Part shown: positions 35,180 through 41,908 of the stretch, one piece after another
Layout of the letters: each line of letters opens with the position of its first letter
Position numbering within the stretch: position 1 is the stretch's first letter
From: an uncultured Bacteroidales bacterium
Lineage (GTDB): Bacteria; Bacteroidota; Bacteroidia; Bacteroidales; Bacteroidaceae
Direction of reading: 5' to 3'
Assembly (NCBI GenBank): GCA_937898885.1
Contig: CALDKD010000014.1
Coordinates: forward strand, 1-64,000
DNA length: 64,000 nucleotides
The notes under the pieces: model-generated
The model's database searches: none
What the model was told of the DNA's origin: nothing
Seen by the model: the letters and a program-made list of their open reading frames with translations, nothing else
Program-made: the position numbers and the translations under genes

Positions 35180-37300
35180 ATGGATATAAACGAATACCGC
35201 TCTGAATTTCTGGAAAGAATCAGGTTTCAGGCAGAACACAACAGTACTGATGCACAGGCACAGTTCCTTGATTATGTTTTGGAAAAGCTTGAAGAGGGTG
35301 GCGAACTCATGGATCCATATCCTTACGAATGCAATATGACAGGGAGTCATAATCGTAAACTGGCTTTCGATGCATATTCATATGATGAAGCAGACAATTC
35401 AATAGTTTTGGTTATCAGTGATTTCTACAATGAAGCAGAAAAAATCACGTTGACAAATACCCGAATCAAGGAATTGTCTGGCTATATGCGCGCGTTTATA
35501 GAAGAAGCGTATTTGGGGGATATAAGGCGTTTTTGTGATGATTCGGACTTCGTAATAGATATTGCCAAGGATTTTAAGAGAAGAATTGGCAAAAGCCGTT
35601 ATGATACTGAAATTTTGAAGTTCAAGTTGTTCATTGTTACAAATGCAGAGATGAGCCAACAGGTCAAGACCTTGAAGCAGGAAGATTTGCTTGAACGGCC
35701 CGTTGAACTCAATGTCTGGGACCTTGGACGTTTTTATCAGTCTGAAATGTCTCAAGTATCCGAAGCCATCACCATTAACACTGCGGACTTTAATCTTGCT
35801 TCCGGTATTCAGTGCCTGAAAGCTACAATCGCAGATTACGGTGATTACGATGCATATCTTGCCATCGTTCCCGGAAAATTTCTTGCTGACATCTATCTGC
35901 AGTACGGCAGCCGGTTGCTTGAAGGTAATGTCCGTTCCTTTTTGAGTGCCCGTGGCAAGGTTAACAGCAAGATTCGAGAGACTATCAATTCCAGTCAGAA
36001 GAGACATAATTTCTTCATATACAACAATGGTATTGCAGTTGTCGCTAATAAAATCACTTTGACTGATGACGGCTCCAGACTTTTGTCCTTCGAGGATTTT
36101 CAGATAATCAATGGTGGTCAGACTACTGCATCATTGGCGAATTCATTCATCAAAAAAGAGTCGGACCTGAAGGATATATTTGTTCCAATGAAGCTTACTG
36201 TCCTCAACATGGCAGAAGAGAAGACAGAAGAGGAACAGGACAAGTACAACGAAATGACAAAGGAGATATCCCGTTGTGCAAATAGCCAGAATGCAGTGTC
36301 CGATGCTGACTTCTTTTCTACTCATCCTTTCCATATACAGATGGAGAAGATGTCGAAGAAATATCCCGCTCCGCCGGTTGATGGTAAACCGTATCAGACT
36401 ATCTGGTATTATGAACGTTCTCGTGGCAGGTGGGAACAGGAGCAGATGAAACTGACATCTGCGCAGCGAGACAAGTACAAGCAGATTCATCCTTCAAACC
36501 AGGTCATAAAAAAGGAAAAGCTGGCCAAGTGCCTAAATTCCATCTTTATGAATCCTCATTCTGTCAGTGCCGGTTCTGCAAACAACATGAAATCATTTGC
36601 CGGTACGGTCGATGATATATGGAATAAATCCCAGGATAACATTAATGAATTCTTTTTCCATAAGTCAGTTGCATCAGTAATACTGTTTGATACGGTTGAT
36701 TCTATCATCAATAAATCGGAATGGTATCAGAAGGGAGGTAATAAGGCTTTGGATACTCCATATACGATAGCGAAAATTATATCCATGATTCCCAAAGGCA
36801 AGGATATGGATTGGGAATTCATTTGGAAAAAACAGTCACTGCCTGAAGCTCTCGTTCACCAGATTGAGATTGTTGCAAATATGGCTGATGGATTCCTGAA
36901 CAACTCAGGCGGTATGATTGTCCGTGAATATGCAAGAAAGATGGAAACATGGAAAAAGTTCCGTGATGAATGTGAAATACAACCGACTGATGATTTTCTG
37001 GATTCGTTGATAACTGTTGAGGATAACAAAGCTACAGAGAAAAGTGCAGCCAAGACTCACAAGTTCAATAATGACATAGAACTGTCTGTTCAAATATTCA
37101 GCTTGGGTGCCGATTATTGGATGAGAGTTTATCATGATTTGGAATCTAACAGTCTGGTTCCACCTGGTGATAGAGATTTTATTAAATCTATAGCAGGTTA
37201 TATCAGTCGTTTAAGCTTACCGTCAGCAGCACAATGTAAGCGGATTAAGAAGATAATTGATAAAGCGGAAGACTCTGGATATATGATGCCAGAGAAATAG
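35180..37300 (+). CDS. AIPR-family (abortive infection phage resistance) protein
   Basis: 706 residues. The start ATG at 35180 follows the upstream stop by one base; an earlier frame start would overlap. The AIPR core is at about 265-400: NFFIYNNGIAVVANKI, then FQIINGGQTTASL, then CANSQNAVSDADF. Known AIPR proteins are linked to phage resistance, with an unclear biochemical action, possibly nucleic-acid binding or cleavage. It is the last member of the compact MORC, Z1, DUF4420, AIPR block. Confidence 0.87.
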   Translation: MDINEYRSEFLERIRFQAEHNSTDAQAQFLDYVLEKLEEGGELMDPYPYECNMTGSHNRKLAFDAYSYDEADNSIVLVISDFYNEAEKITLTNTRIKELSGYMRAFIEEAYLGDIRRFCDDSDFVIDIAKDFKRRIGKSRYDTEILKFKLFIVTNAEMSQQVKTLKQEDLLERPVELNVWDLGRFYQSEMSQVSEAITINTADFNLASGIQCLKATIADYGDYDAYLAIVPGKFLADIYLQYGSRLLEGNVRSFLSARGKVNSKIRETINSSQKRHNFFIYNNGIAVVANKITLTDDGSRLLSFEDFQIINGGQTTASLANSFIKKESDLKDIFVPMKLTVLNMAEEKTEEEQDKYNEMTKEISRCANSQNAVSDADFFSTHPFHIQMEKMSKKYPAPPVDGKPYQTIWYYERSRGRWEQEQMKLTSAQRDKYKQIHPSNQVIKKEKLAKCLNSIFMNPHSVSAGSANNMKSFAGTVDDIWNKSQDNINEFFFHKSVASVILFDTVDSIINKSEWYQKGGNKALDTPYTIAKIISMIPKGKDMDWEFIWKKQSLPEALVHQIEIVANMADGFLNNSGGMIVREYARKMETWKKFRDECEIQPTDDFLDSLITVEDNKATEKSAAKTHKFNNDIELSVQIFSLGADYWMRVYHDLESNSLVPPGDRDFIKSIAGYISRLSLPSAAQCKRIKKIIDKAEDSGYMMPEK

Positions 37301-37336
37301 TGCTTTCATTTTTACATATTGACCCGCTTAAGCAAT

Positions 37337-38128
37337 ATGATTGATTTTGATTTTGCGCACGAAGTGATGAACAATTGCATGGATGTGCTTTTGAAATATC
37401 GCATAACAGAGGAGCATATAGCGGAACTATATAAGAGGACCGCAATCCTCCAGCGATTTCCATATGCTAAAGCGATAGAATGCGCACTATTGGATGACGA
37501 TATAAAGATTTGTAACTATGTCAAAACGCATTCATGTGTTTTAGAAAATACATCGCCAATAGAACCTGATAATTTTACTCATCAACTGCAGCAGGAATAC
37601 AATCGCACAAAGGCACGCTTTGATCATTTTACAAATGATATTCGCGATATCGTAAAAATTGATGATATATATAAATCACTATCACATTCTCAAATCAATC
37701 AGGATGAGAATACGCACTTTAGTGACAGTTTCATCAAACAGATAAAGTATCGTCTGTTGCAGGCAAGATTCATAAGTGATGGGAGTCATTTGTTCGGCAT
37801 AGCAGACTGGGCTTTTAGAGAAAAAGGAGTGGATATTTATTTTGTACAAAGTCCCTGTGTCTATAATCCAGGACATTGCTTATATCTCAATCGTACTCTG
37901 GATTCTTATATGGATGATATTGGAGAAGTTGAGATAACAATTGAAAAAGCAGAAAAAATTTTATATGAAAAAGGAATAGTGCCTGAAGAAGGTGATATGT
38001 TCGAAGGAAAGGAACTACTTCAATATCTTCGAAAATACTTGTCATCGAATGTAATTGGTGATTGTGCTTACATTCGAAATAAACATTGGTACATTCATAG
38101 GTCTGATGTTTATTGGCCTCCTTGTTGA
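37337..38128 (+). CDS. Hypothetical protein of restriction island
   Basis: 263 residues from the ATG at 37337 (a TTG six codons earlier is possible). Not recognised. It is lower in G+C than the flanking genes, helical in the first 130 residues, and contains an FVQSPCVYNPGHCLYLN segment with two Cys and a HWYIHRSDVYWPPC end with conserved-looking Cys/His residues. It sits between the AIPR and Vsr genes on the same strand, 36 and 93 bp away. The AT-rich composition suggests it was added to the island separately. Confidence 0.6.
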   Translation: MIDFDFAHEVMNNCMDVLLKYRITEEHIAELYKRTAILQRFPYAKAIECALLDDDIKICNYVKTHSCVLENTSPIEPDNFTHQLQQEYNRTKARFDHFTNDIRDIVKIDDIYKSLSHSQINQDENTHFSDSFIKQIKYRLLQARFISDGSHLFGIADWAFREKGVDIYFVQSPCVYNPGHCLYLNRTLDSYMDDIGEVEITIEKAEKILYEKGIVPEEGDMFEGKELLQYLRKYLSSNVIGDCAYIRNKHWYIHRSDVYWPPC

Positions 38129-38221
38129 TGCGCTATTTCCAATCGCGTATTGTGTGTCTACTACGATTGCTTTGATGGATTGAATGTTCCAATATAGCTT
38201 TTGCATTTAATATGATATCCT

Positions 38222-38686
38222 ATGCCCGATAGCTTGAATACTGAACAGCGACACTTTTGTATGCAACGCATTCATGGCAAAGATACAAAGCCTGAAATGA
38301 TAATCAGGCAGTATCTTCATGCTAATGGATTCCGCTATCGCTTGCATCATGACAGACTGCCTGGGCATCCGGACTTGGTCCTACGCAAGTATCGGACCTG
38401 CATTTTTGTGAACGGCTGCTTTTGGCATGGTCATGAGGGCTGTCGTTATTACGCAGTTCCGAAGACGAACACCGATTTCTGGGTCGCAAAGATAGAGCGC
38501 AACCGCACACGTGACGTGGAGAACATCCAGAAACTAAAAGCGATGGGGTGGCACACCATTGTTGTATGGGAATGTCAGTTGAGACCTTCAATTCGCGAAT
38601 CGACACTTAGGTCTTTGCAATATACGATAAATCATATCCAATTGTTGAATCTTGGAGTAAAAACTGAATATTATGGACCAGCCTAA
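38222..38686 (+). CDS. vsr: Very short patch repair endonuclease
   Basis: 154 residues. The Vsr pattern is complete: RHFCMQRIHGKDTKPEM, GHPDLVLR with catalytic Asp51, FVNGCFWHGHEGCRYY with zinc/catalytic His69, PKTNTDFW and WECQLR. Vsr nicks 5' of T in TG mismatches left by deamination of 5-methylcytosine at Dcm sites (CTWGG). Its presence with an EcoRII/Dcm methyltransferase explains its role here: limiting the mutations that methylation causes. The WYL regulator gene overlaps it by 14 bases. Confidence 0.92.
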   Translation: MPDSLNTEQRHFCMQRIHGKDTKPEMIIRQYLHANGFRYRLHHDRLPGHPDLVLRKYRTCIFVNGCFWHGHEGCRYYAVPKTNTDFWVAKIERNRTRDVENIQKLKAMGWHTIVVWECQLRPSIRESTLRSLQYTINHIQLLNLGVKTEYYGPA

Positions 38687-39224
38687 AATAGAGCGCATGC
38701 TTCGCCTGATGAAACTACTGTCAGGCAATGTTAATTACACGGTAAATGAACTGGCGGAGCGGCTTGACACCACGTACCGCAGCATTTACCGATATATTGA
38801 CACGTTCAAGGAGTGCGGCTTTGCTGTTGAGAAACTGCATGGTGGGGTGTACAAGATGACAACCGTGAACCGCAGCTATCCTAATTTTGAGAAGTTGCTT
38901 TATTTCAGCCAAGAGGAAGCATACCTGGTCAATAGCTTGATTGACCGGCTTGATCCAACCAATGCGCTGAAGGCTGAACTGAAGCGCAAGCTCGCTGTCA
39001 TCTACAACAGCACGTCCATAGCTGATTTTGTTGACAAACGTTCAAATGCCGCCAACGTGGAAGAATTGGGCAATGCAATACGCACGAAGAGGAAGGTTAT
39101 CCTTCACAGTTACGAGTCCGGCAATTCGCATACTGTCCGTGATCGTCTGGTGGAACCGTTCGCGTTTACAACAAACTTCATTGATGTTTGTATAATCGGC
39201 AAAACGAAATGTGCAATCGTTTGA
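38673..39224 (+). pseudogene. WYL-type transcription regulator, truncated by prophage
   Basis: An N-terminal winged HTH (MLRLMKLLSGNVNYTVNELAERL, shown in part; TYRSIYRYIDTFKECGF) is followed by linker and the start of a WYL domain (HSYESGNSHTVRDRLVEPFAF). Full proteins of this type are about 300 residues; here the frame leaves homologous sequence after FIDV and ends 13 codons later in phage-end DNA. The break lies at about 39188, immediately before TGTATAATCGGC. WYL regulators often sit beside phage-defence genes as repressors. It overlaps vsr by 14 bases, so it is probably part of the island. Confidence 0.8.
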
Positions 39225-39239
39225 AAACGAAATGTGCAA
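39201..39239 (+). repeat. Two 16-bp direct repeats at phage end
   Basis: AAAACGAAATGTGCAA occurs at 39201-39216 and again at 39224-39239 (23-bp period), starting 12 bp inside the TGTA terminus. Spaced repeats of this kind are the transposase-binding sites of Mu-type ends. Confidence 0.7.
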
Positions 39240-39254
39240 AAAAAATACTTTTTT

Positions 39255-39797
39255 TTATTTTTTTTCGAGAAAGTCAAAGGAGGAGTACTCCTCGACTTGT
39301 GGAACCCGTCGTTGCACACCCCTTATAAGGCCCTTTAAACACCTTTCTAATGTCCTTTCAAGGGCCGGTATTACGTGTATCACATAAAAGTCCCTTGGCC
39401 TCAGGTTATAGTCAATCTTGAGTATTTCCTGCTCGCAGATATCCCCAGTGTCAAGGCCACTGTCAGCCCAGAACCAAGTGGCCGCAGTGATAGGCTCACG
39501 CCGTCTGTACGCCCATTTTATTGCGGATGCGCCTCTACCATACGGCAGCGGTGACGGGTGGAATATCAGGGTTCCGGTTTTGGGCTTTGCCAGCTCATAG
39601 TTGCTTATCTTCTCCGTCAGCAGCGGTGCGATGGCAAGGTCATATTCTGCGCTATCGTCCTCACACAGTTGCACACCGCACCTGAGCGCACAGCGTCTGG
39701 CTGTGATATACGCCAGGCTGTCCTTATTTCCCAGTATCCTTACAACCATCTGTTCCAATGTATTTGAATGCCTGTACTGCTCTGAAATGACCACCAT
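39255..39797 (-). CDS. Formyltransferase-like protein (PurN/FMT fold)
   Basis: 180 residues from the ATG at 39797 (a GTG two codons earlier is possible). Diagnostic segments of the 10-formyl-THF-dependent family are FHPSPLPYGRG (His about residue 80) and SGLDTGDI with the catalytic Asp about 116. The usual Asn two residues before the His (N-x-H) is Ile here, so chemistry may differ. The N-terminal Rossmann half is short. The gene overlaps the Mom-like fusion gene in another frame and is the outermost phage gene. I infer that it acts on the product of that fusion, perhaps a DNA-base modification. Confidence 0.6.
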   Translation of the reverse strand: MVVISEQYRHSNTLEQMVVRILGNKDSLAYITARRCALRCGVQLCEDDSAEYDLAIAPLLTEKISNYELAKPKTGTLIFHPSPLPYGRGASAIKWAYRRREPITAATWFWADSGLDTGDICEQEILKIDYNLRPRDFYVIHVIPALERTLERCLKGLIRGVQRRVPQVEEYSSFDFLEKK

Positions 39798-40884
39798 AGC
39801 CACACGCGCACCGCTTCATACCATCGTGCTTCTTCTCCGCTGACTTGCGTAACGACTCCGCGCTCCTCGCCTTACTGGATCCGTAGAGACTTGCACCTGT
39901 CTGCCGCCATTTCCTTGAGTGACGAAGTGCCGCGCAGAGCTGCGGATGTGATGTGTGGAAGAACACCGGAAGGCATCTGCCGCACCTGCCGTTTCCCCGA
40001 AGATGCCACTCGCATACGGCGGCCAGAAACTTTGTCCCGACACCTATTCCCTGCCACTCGGGCATCACCACGAGCCTTGTAGCACGGTAGGCTCCGGCGG
40101 TAAACAGAGGCGACACGCAAAGGTGACACACCGGCTCACCATCTATAAAGCCGACGAAGCACTCAGCCGCCACCGGCATAGGCAGGTCTAAATAATAATG
40201 CTGCTTAAACAGTCTCGGGAACACAGTTCCCCGGACCTTATAAATCTGAAGTTCGAGCTGCGGGCGTTGTTGAAGACAGTCACGCTCATAGAAGCGTGCC
40301 TCCGCAGTATCATAAACCCAATCCGGCTGAAGCCAGTCTATTATGTCATAATGGCACGAGAGGAGCACTATCTTCCCTGGACCACGTCTCCACGTCTTGG
40401 AAAATGCCGCAGCACCGACCTTTGCTATCTGGCGGTCAATGACGGATGTGAACTCATCCACCACGGCATATTCCGGTCTCTCACAGGCCAGCCTTGCCAG
40501 TCCCGCGCGGAACTTCTCGCCATTGCTGAGGACGTTGAACGGGCGCAGCCACGATGGCACGTCACCCAGACCGACGGCAGACAGCATACCCGTCACCATA
40601 TTGAAATCACCATCCGGAGCGATACAGTCAATAATCGGCTTGCTGTTGTCCCAACCCGCATACAGGTCATATATCGGTACGCCTTCAAATATCCTGCTGC
40701 CTATGCTTGTCTTTCCGCTTCCGGAAGGACCGACGATAAGTCCAATCTGCCACTCCTTGCCCTCAATGGGCAGTTCCACAGTCCTTGCCCAGTCGCAGCC
40801 TTTCTCCGCGTTGAAAAGGCTCTTCACACGGGCCGCACGGTAACTGTCAAAATCGCTGCAATGATGCTCAATGTTTATCGTCAT
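39724..40884 (-). CDS. ABC-ATPase / GNAT fusion, Mom-like DNA-modification candidate
   Basis: 386 residues. Residues 40-190 are an ABC ATPase: Walker A GPSGSGKT (52-59), signature LSNGE (119-123), Walker B YAVVDEF (139-145) and the H-loop His178. Residues about 225-345 are GNAT-like: FKQHYYLDLPMP, then FVGFIDGEPVCHLCVSP, then RLVVMPEWQGIGVGTKFL with the acetyl-CoA loop. Phage Mu Mom is a GNAT-fold enzyme that modifies adenine and is also at the phage right end. Homology to Mom was not computed. No transmembrane partner is nearby, so this is not a transporter ATPase. Confidence 0.6.
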   Translation of the reverse strand: MTINIEHHCSDFDSYRAARVKSLFNAEKGCDWARTVELPIEGKEWQIGLIVGPSGSGKTSIGSRIFEGVPIYDLYAGWDNSKPIIDCIAPDGDFNMVTGMLSAVGLGDVPSWLRPFNVLSNGEKFRAGLARLACERPEYAVVDEFTSVIDRQIAKVGAAAFSKTWRRGPGKIVLLSCHYDIIDWLQPDWVYDTAEARFYERDCLQQRPQLELQIYKVRGTVFPRLFKQHYYLDLPMPVAAECFVGFIDGEPVCHLCVSPLFTAGAYRATRLVVMPEWQGIGVGTKFLAAVCEWHLRGNGRCGRCLPVFFHTSHPQLCAALRHSRKWRQTGASLYGSSKARSAESLRKSAEKKHDGMKRCACGYGGHFRAVQAFKYIGTDGCKDTGK

Positions 40885-41006
40885 ACACTTACTACCCTGA
40901 GGGTAAGGCCCTCTTTCCTCAGACGCTCATACACGTCCATCTGTTCTTTCTCCCCCGCACAGATTATTACCACGCCATACTGCGGCTTGTACTTGTAATC
41001 TCCCAT
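40881..41006 (-). CDS. Small 41-residue protein overlapping the ABC-GNAT gene
   Basis: The sequence starts MGDYKYKPQYGVVIICAG and ends LTLRVVSV. Its TGA overlaps the ATG of the fusion gene (ATGA), so translation is probably coupled. In Mu a small gene, com, likewise precedes and overlaps mom and activates its translation; here there is no zinc finger, so only the position is similar. A -7 element, TACCTTTG, is at 41029-41036. Confidence 0.6.
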   Translation of the reverse strand: MGDYKYKPQYGVVIICAGEKEQMDVYERLRKEGLTLRVVSV

Positions 41007-41028
41007 ATCCGTTTATTGATTGATGGGA

Positions 41029-41036
41029 CAAAGGTA
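41029..41036 (-). promoter_or_regulatory. -7 element of the Mom-like operon
   Basis: TACCTTTG on the minus strand, 22 bp before the start of the 41-residue gene. It would drive the small gene, the fusion and the formyltransferase. Confidence 0.45.
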
Positions 41037-41073
41037 GTCAGTACCGTATGCGTGGGACAGCAAACCGCACGAA

Positions 41074-41316
41074 TCAGACTGCACCGATTTTGCACTCACT
41101 CCGGAAGAAGCTAATCAGCTTATATACCTTGCGCTCGCTTATCTCATCTTTAGCGGCGAGAGTGGCTACAATATAGGTCACCTTGTCGCCATTGCCGCGC
41201 ATCCTCGTATAGTCACCATACAGCTCAATGAAGCGGCAATCATCCATTCTCACACCGGCATTCCGGAGTTTTTCGAGCATCTCGCGGTTAAATTCAAGTA
41301 TTTCTATCACTCTCAT
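41074..41316 (-). CDS. Small phage HTH-like protein
   Basis: 80 residues. The C-terminal half reads DKVTYIVATLAAKDEISERKVYKLISFF, whose core ISERKVYKLI resembles the recognition helix of Mor/C-type or sigma-like HTH domains. Homologous small proteins are frequent in Bacteroides phages. I infer a DNA-binding regulator, perhaps of the adjacent modification operon, as C protein is for mom in Mu. Start ATG at 41316 with no -7 element found directly upstream. Confidence 0.5.
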   Translation of the reverse strand: MRVIEILEFNREMLEKLRNAGVRMDDCRFIELYGDYTRMRGNGDKVTYIVATLAAKDEISERKVYKLISFFRSECKIGAV

Positions 41317-41329
41317 ATCAAATAATGGT

Positions 41330-41337
41330 TATCTTTG
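41330..41337 (+). promoter_or_regulatory. -7 element for the small RNA candidate
   Basis: TATCTTTG, a perfect match to TAnnTTTG, on the strand opposite to the flanking genes and 5-10 bp before the folded segment. Confidence 0.5.
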
Positions 41338-41339
41338 TA

Positions 41340-41465
41340 CATCTCACCTACATAATAAAAAACCACGGAAGCGGAATAGGGGCTAAGGCCTCCAACCGCG
41401 CTTCCGTGGCGTTTTTGTAAGTATGTAGGTGAGATGACTGCTTGCAGGTTGGAGGCCTTTTTTTT
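41340..41465 (+). ncRNA. Structured small RNA candidate with competing stems
   Basis: Between two minus-strand genes lies a promoter-to-terminator unit of about 120 nt on the plus strand. Three perfect stems interlock: CATCTCACCTACAT (41340-41353) with ATGTAGGTGAGATG (41423-41436), CCACGGAAGCG (41363-41373) with CGCTTCCGTGG (41399-41409), and AAGGCCTCCAACC (41385-41397) with GGTTGGAGGCCTT (41447-41459), the last followed by an unbroken T-run to 41465. The third stem crosses the other two, so it forms a pseudoknot or an alternative fold. Confidence 0.6.
41357..41409 (-). terminator. Terminator for the retroelement operon
   Basis: Read on the minus strand, CCACGGAAGCG and CGCTTCCGTGG pair and are followed by TTTTTT (41362-41357). 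It lies 77 bp after the 139-residue gene. The same DNA serves the plus-strand RNA candidate. Confidence 0.55.
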
Positions 41466-41485
41466 CCTCCTCCGGAATCAGGTCC

Positions 41486-41905
41486 TTATGATTCTTCCGG
41501 AAACCATGAGTGAACCAGGTCTATCGCATACTGCCTCCAGTTCTGGAACGTTTCCCATTCTGACAGGTATTCGTCCCGTTGTTCATCGGATATGCTACCG
41601 GACTCAATATTAGCATTGGCCTGCAGCAGCTGGATCTGATGCGTCTTGATGGCATCCTCCTCCGTCTGCAGATAGCAGGTCCGGATAATGCCATTTATCA
41701 GCTTGTTCTGGTTTTCCTCATCACAATCGATCAGAGTACCTCCATCCGGCATGTCTCCAGTGTATGAGAAGCCGGGCACTGGTTCAGAGTCGTCATCTGG
41801 TTGATAACTGGACTCGAACTCATTCAAATAGACTAAAAAATGCGTTTCATCGTAACGACTGAAACGCATCTTGTGTGGATAGACCACTGTAAAATTCCTC
41901 TTCAT
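41486..41905 (-). CDS. Small acidic phage protein downstream of RT
   Basis: 139 residues, acidic. The C-terminal part, SEWETFQNWRQYAIDLVHSW, has the W..YR..L-type helix often seen in tail-fibre assembly chaperones. It is not an Avd-type accessory protein: Avd is a basic four-helix protein, while this one is acidic and starts with a beta-rich half. It follows the RT gene by three bases, so it is probably expressed with the retroelement. I infer a chaperone or fibre-associated protein, with moderate doubt. Confidence 0.55.
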   Translation of the reverse strand: MKRNFTVVYPHKMRFSRYDETHFLVYLNEFESSYQPDDDSEPVPGFSYTGDMPDGGTLIDCDEENQNKLINGIIRTCYLQTEEDAIKTHQIQLLQANANIESGSISDEQRDEYLSEWETFQNWRQYAIDLVHSWFPEES

Positions 41906-41908
41906 CTT

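Noticed and set aside
39724..40884. Reading the ABC domain as a transport ATPase
   Set aside because: No membrane-spanning partner is nearby, and the same chain continues into a GNAT-like domain next to a formyltransferase at a phage end.
41486..41905. Avd accessory protein of the DGR
   Set aside because: The protein is acidic and its first half is beta-rich, unlike the small basic helical Avd; it may be a tail-related chaperone instead.
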